A DNA stretch of 64,000 nt from Lachnospiraceae bacterium (GCA_022769005.1 JALEKK010000038.1:41511-105510); one strand, 5' to 3'; shown: positions 19,464 through 28,963, counted from the stretch's first letter. Numbers and translations: made by a program. Notes: a model not told the origin generated them from the sequence alone.

Positions 19464-20476
19464 AATTCGGTAAATATTTGTGGGATAAAATAATACATAT
19501 TATCGTATACGTTACATTATCGGTGCTTATTGTAATGTTACTCAACGCTTTCAGGGTGAATAATGAATTAATAACCGCAGTAATTGTTTTGTTATCTGCT
19601 GCGGGAACAGTATTGCTTTTTATTGATTTTGTAAGGAAAAGAAGATTCTACAATAATATAATTCATAAATTGGAAGAATTAGATAAAAAATACCTTATAA
19701 CTGAAGTTGTTACTCCCGAGTCGTTCTATGAGAGCGAACTCTTTACCGACATTTTATACATCACGGATAAGTCAATGGCGGAGAATATACGGAAATACAA
19801 AGAGAGTATTGATAACTTTAAAGAGTACGTTGAAATGTGGATACATGAAGTAAAAATCCCGTTGGCCTCGCTTATGCTTATTAACCATAATTCAAATAAT
19901 GAAAATAAAAAATATACGGTGCAGTTAAACAGAATAGACAATTTTTTAGAACAGATATTATATTATGTGCGTTCGGAATATGCGGAAAAGGATTTTATAA
20001 TTAAGTATACGGATTTGAATAAGGTTATCGGAAATGTGGCTTTAAAGAATAAAGATTTGATTCTTGAGAATAATATTGAACTTAAAGCAGACATAAAGGA
20101 GAATATGGTGCTTACTGACGGTAAATGGCTTGAGTTTATTATTAATCAGGTATTAAACAACAGTATAAAATATAAAAGAGAAAACGGTGCGTCAATAAAA
20201 ATTTATTCGGAAAAAAGCGGAAATATAACACGCTTAAATATAGAAGATAACGGAATCGGCATAGATAACTGTGATTTAAGCCGGGTCTTCGAAAAATCAT
20301 TTACGGGAAAAAACGGCAGACATATAGGCAAGTCAACCGGTATGGGGCTGTATATAGTAAAAAAACTTTGCGACAGACTGGGACATACCGTGGACATACA
20401 ATCAAAGAAGGGAGAATATACCTGCCTGACGATTACATTTGCAGATAATGAATATTATAACATTACAAAAATGTAA
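19460..20476 (+). CDS. Sensor histidine kinase, BceS-type (intramembrane-sensing)
   Basis: 338 residues. Two membrane helices lie within the first 55 residues, separated by only a few residues, so there is almost no extracellular sensor domain. This is the hallmark of BceS-like kinases, which read the state of their partner ABC transporter rather than a ligand. The dimerisation and phosphorylation segment is EMWIHEVKIPLASLML. The ATPase domain shows an N-box in FIINQVLNNSIKY and G-boxes DNGIGID and STGMGLY. The 3' end overlaps an inverted repeat that I propose as the response-regulator site for the next genes. Confidence 0.88.
   Translation: MKFGKYLWDKIIHIIVYVTLSVLIVMLLNAFRVNNELITAVIVLLSAAGTVLLFIDFVRKRRFYNNIIHKLEELDKKYLITEVVTPESFYESELFTDILYITDKSMAENIRKYKESIDNFKEYVEMWIHEVKIPLASLMLINHNSNNENKKYTVQLNRIDNFLEQILYYVRSEYAEKDFIIKYTDLNKVIGNVALKNKDLILENNIELKADIKENMVLTDGKWLEFIINQVLNNSIKYKRENGASIKIYSEKSGNITRLNIEDNGIGIDNCDLSRVFEKSFTGKNGRHIGKSTGMGLYIVKKLCDRLGHTVDIQSKKGEYTCLTITFADNEYYNITKM
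20463..20476 (+). promoter_or_regulatory. BceR-type response regulator box
   Basis: TTACA-AAAA-TGTAA matches the known BceR-type consensus TnACA-N4-TGTAA exactly; one extra AT base pair on each side (CAT.../...ATG) extends the dyad. It covers the last codons of the kinase gene and lies about 20 bp upstream of the proposed -35 of the transporter promoter. Confidence 0.6.
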
Positions 20477-20496
20477 TGTTTATTAATGTTAGAAAA

Positions 20497-20525
20497 ACGA
20501 CATGAAATATTATTGTATATATAAT
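20497..20525 (+). promoter_or_regulatory. Promoter for the BceAB-type transporter genes
   Basis: -35 ACGACA (20497-20502), 17-bp spacer, perfect -10 TATAAT (20520-20525), 33 bp before the ATPase start. The imperfect -35 suits activation by a regulator bound just upstream. Confidence 0.55.
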
Positions 20526-20557
20526 GCTGAGTAAGAAAGGTACACGGAGGGATGAAT

Positions 20558-21325
20558 ATGAATAATATTTTAAGGATAAGAAATATAGAAAAATATTATG
20601 GAAACAGAACCAATCTTACTAAAGCGATAGACAATATATCATTCGATGTAAATGAGGGGGAATTTGTTGCAATAATGGGAGCGAGCGGTTCAGGGAAAAC
20701 AACTCTTCTCAACTGTATTGCAACTATCGACAGGGTTTCCGCCGGTCATATCTATGTTGAAGGCAATGATATTACGGAGTTAAACGATAAACAGCTGGCT
20801 GCATTCAGAAGGGATAAACTGGGATTTATTTTTCAGGACTTTAACCTTTTGGATACACTTACGGCATATGAAAATATCGCACTTGCTCTTTCAATACAAA
20901 AGGTAAATTACAAAGAGATTGACAGAAGAATACGTGAAATGTCGGTTAAACTCGGGATAGAAGAAATTCTTAACAAATATCCGTATCAAATGAGCGGAGG
21001 ACAGAGGCAAAGGGTTTCTGCCACAAGGGCGATTATAACAAATCCTAAACTCATACTTGCGGATGAGCCGACAGGAGCGCTTGATTCAAAATCAAGTAAA
21101 ATGCTTCTTGAAAGACTGCAATATTTAAACAATGATATTTCGGCGACTATACTAATGGTAACTCACGATACATTCAGCGCCAGTTATGCGTCAAGAGTAA
21201 TATTTATCAAGGACGGAAAAATATTCAATGAAATAATAAGAGGAAATAAAAGCAGAAAAGAATTTTTTGATGAGATTATCGATGTGATTTCATTACTTGG
21301 AGGTGATTTAAGTGATGCTCTTTAA
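20558..21325 (+). CDS. ABC transporter ATP-binding protein, BceA-type
   Basis: 255 residues from ATG 20558, chosen over ATG 20552 because GGAGG at 20546-20550 is then 7 nt away. Walker A is GASGSGKTT, the Q-loop is in FIFQDFNLLD, the signature motif is MSGGQRQR, Walker B is LILADEPTGALD and the H-loop is VTHD. It belongs to the MacB/BceA (LolD-like) type 7 group. Together with the following permease it removes or releases peptide antibiotics from lipid II cycle intermediates in studied relatives. The 3' end overlaps the permease start. Confidence 0.9.
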   Translation: MNNILRIRNIEKYYGNRTNLTKAIDNISFDVNEGEFVAIMGASGSGKTTLLNCIATIDRVSAGHIYVEGNDITELNDKQLAAFRRDKLGFIFQDFNLLDTLTAYENIALALSIQKVNYKEIDRRIREMSVKLGIEEILNKYPYQMSGGQRQRVSATRAIITNPKLILADEPTGALDSKSSKMLLERLQYLNNDISATILMVTHDTFSASYASRVIFIKDGKIFNEIIRGNKSRKEFFDEIIDVISLLGGDLSDAL

Positions 21326-23381
21326 AATCGCATTTAAAAACATCAGAAGAAGCATTAAAGATTATCCAATCTATTTCTTTACTCTTGTTATTGGAATCGC
21401 CTGTTTTTATGTATTTAATGCCATGGATTCTCAGGCAGCCATTCTTGAAATGAACGACAGCTCGAAAGAGGCTGTCAAATTAATGGTTACCGTAATGGGG
21501 AACCTGAGCATATTCATTTCAATAGTGCTGGGATTCTTAATAATATATGCAAGCCGTTACTTAATGAAGAGAAGAAACAGGGAATTCGGTACGTATTTAA
21601 TTCTCGGAATGAGTAAACGAAGTGTTTCAGCCATATTATCAATCGAAACTCTTTTTATAGGCGTCATATCATTAGGAGTGGGACTCGGAGTGGGAATAGC
21701 CGCAAGTCAGGGCATCAGCCTTATAATAGCCAATATGTTTGAGGCGGATATGACTAAATTTGCATTTGTTTTTTCTGAGAGCTCATTTATAAAAACAATA
21801 ATATATTTTGTAATAATATATGCCATAGTTATATTATTTAACGTTATAAGCGTTAATGTGAAAAAGATAATTGATCTGATTAATTCAAATAAGAAATCGG
21901 AGAAAGTTAAACTGAAAAATCCCATACTTTGTATTATAGTATTCGGAATATCCGTTGCAGCTTTGATTTATGCTTATATGATGGTTACGGTCAATTTTCA
22001 ATCATTAGTATTTACGGAAATTTGGATACCGTTAACAATTCTTTGCATTTCGACATTTTTTATATTCTGGTCTGCTTCCGGATTACTACTCAGATTATGC
22101 CAATCTTTTAAAGGTTTTTATTATAGGGGGATTAATTCGTTTGTAGTCAGACAGGTCAGCAGCAAAATAAATACAAATATATTTGTAATGACCATTATAT
22201 GTATAATGTTATTCTTGACAATGACAATACTTACATCCGGACTTACGGTTATTAATTCAATTAATAAAGACATGAATAAACTTACTCCCGTAGATGTGCA
22301 GATTATGAAGGGATCATTTACGGATGACGGCAATTACATATTCGATTCCACAGAAAATAATAATGTAACTGAGTCGGACAATGCAAAGGAAAACACATCA
22401 ATAGAAGATACTCTTAAATCTTATGGATTTGATACGGATAAATATTTAAAAGATGTGGTTGAATATAATATATACAAATTCAATGATGTCACATTTAATA
22501 CAACAAACAGTGATCCGAATCACAGGGATTATTATTCACAGGAAGAGGTAATGTCAATAAGCGATTATAATAAGGTTGCCGAAGCGTTCGGAAACGAGAC
22601 ATATACATTAGGTGACAATGAATATATTATTGCAGCCAATCATGATATGGCAACCAAGATAAGGAATAAGTCTCTGGAATCCGGGAAGACAATTATATTA
22701 GGTAATAATGTATTAAAACCTAAATATGCAAATTGTGTCGACGGATTTGTTCAAATGTCAGCGTCAAAGGATAACTTCGGAATTATAATAGTTCCCGACA
22801 ATGTTGTTAAATATGCAGACAGCTCAAGAGAATATTTAACGGCAAATTATAATGCAAATGATAAAGCAGGGAAAGATGCCGTTGAAAAAATGATATATGA
22901 TTTGTATGAATCCAATATGGGTAAATTAATCAACGGTAACTCTGTTTTTGGTATAAGCAGCAAAATCAGGATACGTTCATCGGCTGTCGGCCTTAATGCC
23001 ATAGTATTATTTGTCGGTGTATATATCGGAATCATTTTCTTAATAACCGGAAGTGCAATACTTTCCATTAAGGAGTTATCGGAGACGAGTGATAACAGGG
23101 AAAGATATGCAATCTTAAGAAAACTCGGAGTAAGCAAAAGAGAATTAAATAAAGGTCTGTTTTCGCAAATGATTTCATTTTTCATACTGCCTCTGATACT
23201 GGGAGTCATTCATGCGATTGTGGGACTTATGTTCGTAGATAATATTTTGCAAATGGCAACGCTGAATTCTGTTTTGAATTTTGCATCACTATTCGGAGCG
23301 ATAGCATTTATTCTGGCAATTTACGGCGGTTATTTCATAATAACATACTTCAGTTGCAGGAATATGATAAAAGAAAAATAA
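21315..23381 (+). CDS. ABC transporter permease, BceB-type (FtsX-like)
   Basis: 688 residues from ATG 21315 (a GTG one codon earlier is possible); GGAGGTG at 21299-21305 sits inside the ATPase gene, so translation is coupled. About ten membrane helices: FtsX-like helices near residues 20-40, 55-80, 105-135, 155-175, more pairs to about 305, then a large extracytoplasmic domain of roughly 220 residues, and three final helices. The large domain between helices VII and VIII is the BceB hallmark and determines antibiotic specificity. Length agrees with BceB (about 650). The terminator that ends the four-gene unit follows. Confidence 0.88.
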   Translation: MLFKIAFKNIRRSIKDYPIYFFTLVIGIACFYVFNAMDSQAAILEMNDSSKEAVKLMVTVMGNLSIFISIVLGFLIIYASRYLMKRRNREFGTYLILGMSKRSVSAILSIETLFIGVISLGVGLGVGIAASQGISLIIANMFEADMTKFAFVFSESSFIKTIIYFVIIYAIVILFNVISVNVKKIIDLINSNKKSEKVKLKNPILCIIVFGISVAALIYAYMMVTVNFQSLVFTEIWIPLTILCISTFFIFWSASGLLLRLCQSFKGFYYRGINSFVVRQVSSKINTNIFVMTIICIMLFLTMTILTSGLTVINSINKDMNKLTPVDVQIMKGSFTDDGNYIFDSTENNNVTESDNAKENTSIEDTLKSYGFDTDKYLKDVVEYNIYKFNDVTFNTTNSDPNHRDYYSQEEVMSISDYNKVAEAFGNETYTLGDNEYIIAANHDMATKIRNKSLESGKTIILGNNVLKPKYANCVDGFVQMSASKDNFGIIIVPDNVVKYADSSREYLTANYNANDKAGKDAVEKMIYDLYESNMGKLINGNSVFGISSKIRIRSSAVGLNAIVLFVGVYIGIIFLITGSAILSIKELSETSDNRERYAILRKLGVSKRELNKGLFSQMISFFILPLILGVIHAIVGLMFVDNILQMATLNSVLNFASLFGAIAFILAIYGGYFIITYFSCRNMIKEK

Positions 23382-23391
23382 AAATAAAAAT

Positions 23392-23434
23392 AAAAATGAC
23401 ATGTAAAAATAACTGTTTTACATGTCATTTTTAC
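23392..23434 (+). terminator. Terminator after the Bce-type operon
   Basis: A 17-bp perfect stem, AAAAATGACATGTAAAA with TTTTACATGTCATTTTT, around a 7-nt loop, ending in T residues. Confidence 0.88.
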
Positions 23435-23516
23435 ATATATGGCAATTGCGCGGTTTGCTCCGTTATGTTAGATTGTAGTCATTATATTCAGGAATATTGA
23501 ACATACGGAGGTTATC

Positions 23517-23804
23517 ATGATTAAGATTATTGCGGATTTTAAAGTTAAAGAAGATGCGGCAGAAAAGTTTATGGAGCTTGCAAAGGAAATAGTTGAGTGT
23601 ACAAGAAAGGAAGAGGGCAATATCTCATATCATCTTCATGAGAATATAAAGGATAATAATCAGTTCACATTTGTAGAGGAGTGGAAGGATAAGGACGCCA
23701 TTGAATCTCATAATAATTCGGAACATTTCACAAGAATAATTCCCGAAATCGGAGCTCTTCTTGCAGAGGAACCTGTAATAAAGCTTTACAAAGAAGTATT
23801 GTAA
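23517..23804 (+). CDS. Antibiotic biosynthesis monooxygenase (ABM) fold protein, YgiN-like
   Basis: 95 residues with a ferredoxin-like ABM domain: IKIIADFKVKEDAAEKFMELA, TRKEEGNISYHLHE and FTFVEEWKDKDAIESHNNSEHF are the typical strand-helix pattern, with the conserved EEGN and the His pair region. Members include the quinol monooxygenase YgiN and haem-degrading proteins; no haem-iron ligand can be assigned here. CGGAGGTTATC provides the ribosome site. It is a single-gene unit between two terminators, convergent with rqcH. Substrate unknown. Confidence 0.8.
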   Translation: MIKIIADFKVKEDAAEKFMELAKEIVECTRKEEGNISYHLHENIKDNNQFTFVEEWKDKDAIESHNNSEHFTRIIPEIGALLAEEPVIKLYKEVL

Positions 23805-23845
23805 TTTTTACATTTACTTTAAATTAACAGGTAAACGGTGACGGA

Positions 23846-23942
23846 GAAACCGGTATGTGACAGTCAGCATCCTATATATTGCTTTTCGGATTATCATGTA
23901 AAAGCAATATATTATTGTCTGCCTGCTGCGTACCGGTTTTAT
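23846..23942. terminator. Bidirectional long hairpin between ABM gene and rqcH
   Basis: Outer stem AAACCGGTA/TACCGGTTT and an inner 13-bp stem ATATATTGCTTTT/AAAAGCAATATAT with looped-out sequence between them. T-run on the + side, A-run mirrored for the - strand gene. Confidence 0.7.
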
Positions 23943-23946
23943 TTAA

Positions 23947-25698
23947 TTATTCATCTGCTTTTTTAAGAGCTGAAATATCGGTATTGGCGATGAGAGAGTA
24001 ATTCGTGTGGTAAATGACCAATCCGGGATTGGCTTTCGGAGGCTTCTTTAATTCTTTGCGCCTTACATAATCAACTTCTATTTTTGTCTGTTCATTTGTT
24101 TTGGCATTTCCCGCAGCAGAGTAATATGCCGCAAGAGCAGCTGCTTCTTCAAATGTCTTATCAGTAAGTTCTCTGTCGTTTGCTTTGACGATTACATGTG
24201 AGCCGGGCATATCTTTTGCGTGAAACCACCAGTCATTCGGATCGGCAAGCTTAAATGTGACATATTCGTTTTGGTAATTATTTTTCCCCACATAAATGTC
24301 AAACCCGTCGGATGATATGTAGTGCATAGGTTTCGGCGTTTTATTAAGCTTGTCCTTTCCCTGCTTTTTTATGTATCCCAAAGAGTGGAGTTCTTCCCTT
24401 ATTTCAATTAAATCGTCTTCGTTTTCGGATATTTCAAGGGCGTTGAAAACAGATCTTAAAGCATTTATTTCACGTTCCGTTTCTTCTATAAGTAAAGAAA
24501 CGGACTCATATGTTCTTTTTAGCTTGTTGTACTTTTTAAAATAATAATTGGCGTTTTCCAGAGGCGTAAGTTCCTTTTTTAAGGGTATTGTTATATTGTT
24601 GTTATTGTCATAAAAGTTAGGAACCGTAATTGATTCAGCGTCGCTGTCAACATTGTAGCCGTATGCCTGCAACAGTTCGCCGTATATTCTGTATTTGTCT
24701 CTGTCTAATGTGTTTTCAAGCTGTTTTTCCTGAAGAGCAAGTTTTTTTGTTTCTCTCTCAAGAAGATTGGAAGTCAGCTTTCTGTATTCAATTGACTTTT
24801 GAGCAATTCTGTTTCTCAGAGCTTTACTGTTATAAAAATCCGCAAGGAGTTTACTCGGGCTGTCATATTCGACGGAATCATAATATCCGTTTGTGAGCGG
24901 AACGGCACTGAATTCCGGTTTATTTGAATGAGAATCCCTGTATATGGCAAAAGTAAAATCATTATTAATACATCGGTCTCTCAATTTGATGAGAGAATTA
25001 TATAACTTTTCAATTTCCGATAAAGATACGGATGTTGCGGGCAGGTCCGCAGGAAGCCCGGAATCAATACATATTTCGTTTGCGATAACGGGGGAAAGCC
25101 CGGTTATTGACATATAAATCGCCTTTTGTAAGATACATTTCTTCTCTCGTATGCTTTCAAATAGTTGTTCTTTATTTAAAGTGTTGAGGGACAATTTGTT
25201 TCCGTCCGGGATAAAATATTTTTTCCCCGGAAGAACTTCTCTTACGGAACTTACGGTAGACGGTATACGTTTTATGCTGTCAATAATGTTATAATCATTA
25301 TCGCACAGTATTATATTAGAATATTTACCCATAAATTCAGAACACAGATGTAATTTTACCATGTCACCCAATTCATTCATGTGCTCAATTTCCATATCAA
25401 TTACTCTGTCAACATTCGGTTGTGTAATTGAGAGTATTTTTCCGTTTTGGATATGCTTCCTTAAGAGCATGACGAATGTGGGAGCGTTTATGGGACTTTG
25501 TTTGTTAATATCGGTGAGCATGCAAACGCTTAAAGACGGGTTAACGGAAACGGACAATTTATATGCGGAGCCGTTATTTTTAACCGTCAATATTATTTCA
25601 TCCCGTTCCGGTTCGGTTACTTTAAAAATTCTTCCTCCCAAAAGATATTTCTCAAGTTCATTTTTTATACCGGATAAAAATATTCCATCAAATGCCAT
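23947..25698 (-). CDS. rqcH: Ribosome-associated quality control factor RqcH (NFACT/FbpA family)
   Basis: 583 residues, complete NFACT architecture: N-terminal NFACT-N domain (MAFDGIFLSGIKNELEKYLLGGRIFKV), two helix-hairpin-helix segments near residues 170-230, a long coiled coil (about 285-430) and the C-terminal NFACT-R domain with YVGKNNYQNEYVTFK, WWFHAKDMPGSHVIV and PKANPGLVIYH. The DPNDWWFHAKD region contains the residues that recruit tRNA-Ala. RqcH binds obstructed 50S subunits and adds alanine tails to stalled peptides. GAGG lies only 2 nt from the ATG. Older names (fibronectin-binding protein) reflect a secondary surface activity. Divergent from gmk. Confidence 0.93.
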   Translation of the reverse strand: MAFDGIFLSGIKNELEKYLLGGRIFKVTEPERDEIILTVKNNGSAYKLSVSVNPSLSVCMLTDINKQSPINAPTFVMLLRKHIQNGKILSITQPNVDRVIDMEIEHMNELGDMVKLHLCSEFMGKYSNIILCDNDYNIIDSIKRIPSTVSSVREVLPGKKYFIPDGNKLSLNTLNKEQLFESIREKKCILQKAIYMSITGLSPVIANEICIDSGLPADLPATSVSLSEIEKLYNSLIKLRDRCINNDFTFAIYRDSHSNKPEFSAVPLTNGYYDSVEYDSPSKLLADFYNSKALRNRIAQKSIEYRKLTSNLLERETKKLALQEKQLENTLDRDKYRIYGELLQAYGYNVDSDAESITVPNFYDNNNNITIPLKKELTPLENANYYFKKYNKLKRTYESVSLLIEETEREINALRSVFNALEISENEDDLIEIREELHSLGYIKKQGKDKLNKTPKPMHYISSDGFDIYVGKNNYQNEYVTFKLADPNDWWFHAKDMPGSHVIVKANDRELTDKTFEEAAALAAYYSAAGNAKTNEQTKIEVDYVRRKELKKPPKANPGLVIYHTNYSLIANTDISALKKADE

Positions 25699-25805
25699 AA
25701 TAACCTCATTTTTATACTTTTGACTATATAATACAGTAATGATATAATAAAAAAATATGTAATTGCAACAACTAATATATCTTAAAGTTATATAGGGGTA
25801 TTGGA

Positions 25806-26438
25806 ATGATAAAAAAAGGCTTGCTTATCATAATTTCAGGTTTTTCCGGAACAGGAAAAGGGACCGTAATTAAGAGATTACTTGAACTTTATCCTAATGA
25901 CTACTGTCTGTCCATATCTGCCACGACAAGAAATCCCAGAGAGGGAGAAGTTCACGGCAGAGAGTATTTTTTTAAGACAAAAGAAGATTTTGAAGAAATG
26001 CTTATAAAGCAGGAGTTGATAGAATATACACAATATGTGGATAATTATTACGGTACTCCCAAGGAATACGTTGAAGATCAAATGGAAGCCGGTCACAACA
26101 TTATTCTCGAAATAGAAATTGACGGTGCGTTAAATGTAAAAAAATTATATCCTGATGCGTTGCTTATTTTTCTTCTGCCGCCGAGTATCAGAGAACTTGA
26201 AAAGCGACTTAAAGAACGCGGTACGGAAAAAGAAGATGTTATTGCAGACAGAATCAACAGAGCACGCGAAGAAGCAAAGGTCATACGAGAATATGATTAT
26301 GTGGTTGTAAATGATACAATTGACGACTGTGTTTCTACCATACATAATATAGTGGAAACAGAAGGACTTAAAGCATATAGACAAGAAGAAGTGATTCATA
26401 ATATTGAAAAAGAGTTAGGTAATGTTTGTAGTGAATAA
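25806..26438 (+). CDS. gmk: Guanylate kinase
   Basis: 210 residues. The P-loop reads SGFSGTGKGT, and the GMP-binding segment SATTRNPREGEVHGREYFF is intact, as are YGTPKEYVE, LEIEIDGALNVKKLYPDA and the lid region RLKERGTEKEDVIADRINRA. It phosphorylates GMP and dGMP with ATP. The slightly unusual Phe in place of Pro in the P-loop (GFSG for GPSG) keeps the Walker consensus. It is followed 16 bp later by rpoZ, a common Firmicute pairing. RBS: GGGG 7 nt before the ATG. Confidence 0.95.
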   Translation: MIKKGLLIIISGFSGTGKGTVIKRLLELYPNDYCLSISATTRNPREGEVHGREYFFKTKEDFEEMLIKQELIEYTQYVDNYYGTPKEYVEDQMEAGHNIILEIEIDGALNVKKLYPDALLIFLLPPSIRELEKRLKERGTEKEDVIADRINRAREEAKVIREYDYVVVNDTIDDCVSTIHNIVETEGLKAYRQEEVIHNIEKELGNVCSE

Positions 26439-26454
26439 TGAAAGGGGTATTCAT

Positions 26455-26787
26455 ATGTTACATCCATCATACAGTGAATTAATGGATAAAATAAACTCAG
26501 AAGCAGATAAGGATAATATGATTGAAAGCCGTTATTCAATAGTAATGGCAGCTGCGGACCGTGCAAGAGAGATTATAGAATCAAGATCTATTGAAGAGAA
26601 AATTGCAAAGCAATTAAAAAACGATCCTACCGCGACACCTGAACTTAAGCCTGAAGAAAGATTTAATCTTGAAAACGGAAGAGCAAAAATCCCGGGAAGC
26701 GATAACAGAAAGCCTTTAAGTGTTGCAATAGACGAATTATATAACGGTGAGGTTAAGATTGATCTCACGGATAAACATGAGGATTAA
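26455..26787 (+). CDS. rpoZ: RNA polymerase omega subunit
   Basis: 110 residues from ATG 26455, preceded by GAAAGGGG; an in-frame ATG at 26422 overlaps gmk and would add 11 residues. The core motif YSIVMAAADRARE matches omega's RYxLVxxxAKRAR region, with the conserved KPLSVAIDELYNGEV helix near the C-terminus that is typical of Clostridial omega. Omega stabilises the beta' subunit during RNA polymerase assembly. A strongly charged middle (LKPEERFNLENG) extends it beyond the minimal about 70 residues of many Firmicutes. The DEAD-box gene begins 3 bp after its stop. Confidence 0.88.
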   Translation: MLHPSYSELMDKINSEADKDNMIESRYSIVMAAADRAREIIESRSIEEKIAKQLKNDPTATPELKPEERFNLENGRAKIPGSDNRKPLSVAIDELYNGEVKIDLTDKHED

Positions 26788-26789
26788 TA

Positions 26790-28529
26790 ATGGATAATAT
26801 GGAAAACACAGAGACTAATGAAGTTCAGGAAGAGGCAAACATAAATTTATTTGAAAACCTCGATCTGTCCAAAGAATTAAAAAAGGCGCTTAACGATATG
26901 GAATTCGTTGAGATGACTGCAATTCAGAGCCAAAGTATTCCGGCAATGATAGCGGGTAATGATATTGTGGCTCAGGCTCCTACCGGAACAGGAAAAACAT
27001 GTTCATTCGGTATACCGGTTGTTGAAAATACCGATACATCCGAGAGAAATGTTACTTCACTTATTCTTGCACCTACGAGAGAGTTGGCGCTTCAGATTGC
27101 AAATGAGCTTATAAGACTTACAAAATACAAGAAGTCAATAAGAATTGCGGTTGTATACGGAGGTCAGAATATTGACAGACAGATTCTCGCTCTTAAAAGA
27201 AAACCGCAGATAATCGTGGCCACTCCGGGTCGTCTTATGGATCATATGAGAAGAAAGACCATAAAATTGGATCATCTCAAAACTCTTGTTCTTGACGAAG
27301 CAGATGAAATGCTTGACATGGGATTCAGAGAGGATATTGACGAGATTTTACAGTCTGTTCCTGAAGAAAGACAGACGGTACTTTTTTCCGCAACCATGTC
27401 AAGGGAAATTCTCGATATCACAAAGAAATATCTTAAGGATCCGGTTAAGATTAAGACAACCAAGAGCGAAGTTACCGTATCTTCCGTAAAACAGTACTAT
27501 CTTGAGGTTTCTCCCGATAATAAAACGGATGTACTGGCAAGACTTATTGATGTTAATGATTTTAAACTTTCAATGGTATTCTGTAATACAAAGAAAAAAG
27601 TAGACGAGCTTGCCCATGACCTTACGGTTCGCGGTTACAATGCAATGGGACTGCACGGAGACATGAAGCAGTCGCAGCGTGACAGAGTCATGAGAGAGTT
27701 TAAAAACGGCAACATAGAAACTCTGATTGCGACCGATGTAGCTGCAAGAGGCATCGACATCAAAGATATAGATGTTGTATTCAACTATGATCTTCCGGAT
27801 GATATGGAATATTATGTTCACAGAATAGGAAGAACCGGAAGAGCCAACAGGGAAGGTGTATCATATTCGCTTGTAAGCCGAAGAGAAATGTACAGACTTC
27901 ATGAAATCATGAGATATACAAAAGCAAAAATCAAGCTCATGACCGTACCGAATGTTGCAGAGATTACAAATGTCCGTATACAGCAGACTTTAAACGGTAT
28001 TCTTGATATTTTAAGTCATCAGAAGCTGGACACATATGAACAGGCTATTCTCGATTTTATTGAGAATACAGAAGAGTCCTATACGATTCTCAATATTGCC
28101 GCAGCATTCCTTGCAAGAGATTCCGACACGGGAGATCTTAAAGAGATAGAAGAGAATTTCTCGGGAGACAGAAGACGCGGCAATTCAAAGTCAGGCAATC
28201 CGAATGCCACAAGAATGTTCATTAATGTCGGCCGTTTGGACAGAGTTAATGTTAATACGATGAGAAAGCTTTTAAACGATGCAAATATTTCCGATGATGA
28301 AATTTATGACATTGATATTATGGAGAAGTTCTCATTTATCGAGATAGATAACTCTAAGGTTGACGATGTGTTTGTTGCGCTTAACGGAATTATGATGAAC
28401 GGAAGAAGAGTTAATACGGAAATTTCCAATACCAAAAAGAAGAATAATTTACGTTCAGGCAGTCGTGACAGCAGAAGATCTTCCGGAAATAATTCGGGAA
28501 GAGGCGGAAGAAGAAAGTATGAGGATTAA
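26790..28529 (+). CDS. DEAD-box RNA helicase with DbpA-type RNA-binding domain
   Basis: 579 residues. Q motif region (FVEMTAIQSQSIP), Walker A APTGTGKT, motif Ia APTRELALQ, motif II LDEADEMLDMG, motif III FSATM, and helicase domain 2 with VFCNTKKKVDEL, TDVAARGIDIKD and HRIGRTGRA. Residues about 470-545 (TRMFINVGRLDRVN...) form a DbpA/CsdA-type RRM-like domain. The tail is Arg/Gly/Ser-rich (GSRDSRRSSGNNSGRGGRR). This architecture matches DeaD/CshA/YxiN-type helicases involved in ribosome assembly and cold adaptation. GAGGA precedes the start and is embedded in the rpoZ 3' end, so translation is likely coupled. Confidence 0.9.
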   Translation: MDNMENTETNEVQEEANINLFENLDLSKELKKALNDMEFVEMTAIQSQSIPAMIAGNDIVAQAPTGTGKTCSFGIPVVENTDTSERNVTSLILAPTRELALQIANELIRLTKYKKSIRIAVVYGGQNIDRQILALKRKPQIIVATPGRLMDHMRRKTIKLDHLKTLVLDEADEMLDMGFREDIDEILQSVPEERQTVLFSATMSREILDITKKYLKDPVKIKTTKSEVTVSSVKQYYLEVSPDNKTDVLARLIDVNDFKLSMVFCNTKKKVDELAHDLTVRGYNAMGLHGDMKQSQRDRVMREFKNGNIETLIATDVAARGIDIKDIDVVFNYDLPDDMEYYVHRIGRTGRANREGVSYSLVSRREMYRLHEIMRYTKAKIKLMTVPNVAEITNVRIQQTLNGILDILSHQKLDTYEQAILDFIENTEESYTILNIAAAFLARDSDTGDLKEIEENFSGDRRRGNSKSGNPNATRMFINVGRLDRVNVNTMRKLLNDANISDDEIYDIDIMEKFSFIEIDNSKVDDVFVALNGIMMNGRRVNTEISNTKKKNNLRSGSRDSRRSSGNNSGRGGRRKYED

Positions 28530-28552
28530 TTCCTTATTTAAATATATTCGAT

Positions 28553-28963
28553 ATGATAAGACCGATAATAAAAGATATTAATTTTCTTAAATTAAAATCG
28601 ATTCCGGCAAATGTTTCGGATAAATACATAGCAGATGATTTGATCGACACACTTTCGGTACACAGAGACGAGTGTGTGGGTATGGCCGCTAACATGATAG
28701 GTGAGAATAAAAACATAATTATTGTAAGTATGGGATTGATACCTATTGTAATGTTTAATCCGGTTATAGTTAAAAGAGAGGAGCCGTATGCGACAGAGGA
28801 AGGATGTCTTTCGTTGACGGGGATAAGACCATGTGTACGATACAAAAGAATTACGGTTGAATATCAGGACCGTGATTTTAAGAATCATTCCGGCACATAT
28901 GAAGATTGGACGGCACAGATTATACAGCATGAAATAGATCATTTGCACGGTATAATAATTTAA
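28553..28963 (+). CDS. def: Peptide deformylase-like metallohydrolase
   Basis: 136 residues. Motif II EEGCLSLTG (Cys metal ligand) and motif III QHEIDHLHG (two His ligands and catalytic Glu) are intact. Motif I, normally GxGLAAxQ, is GMAANMIG: the Gln that stabilises the transition state is missing. Short forms with this motif I occur widely in Clostridia annotated as deformylase, so it may act as a secondary deformylase or on another substrate. No Shine-Dalgarno lies near the ATG (the nearest GAGG is about 29 nt upstream, at the DEAD-box stop). A longer canonical def may exist elsewhere in the genome. Confidence 0.8.
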   Translation: MIRPIIKDINFLKLKSIPANVSDKYIADDLIDTLSVHRDECVGMAANMIGENKNIIIVSMGLIPIVMFNPVIVKREEPYATEEGCLSLTGIRPCVRYKRITVEYQDRDFKNHSGTYEDWTAQIIQHEIDHLHGIII

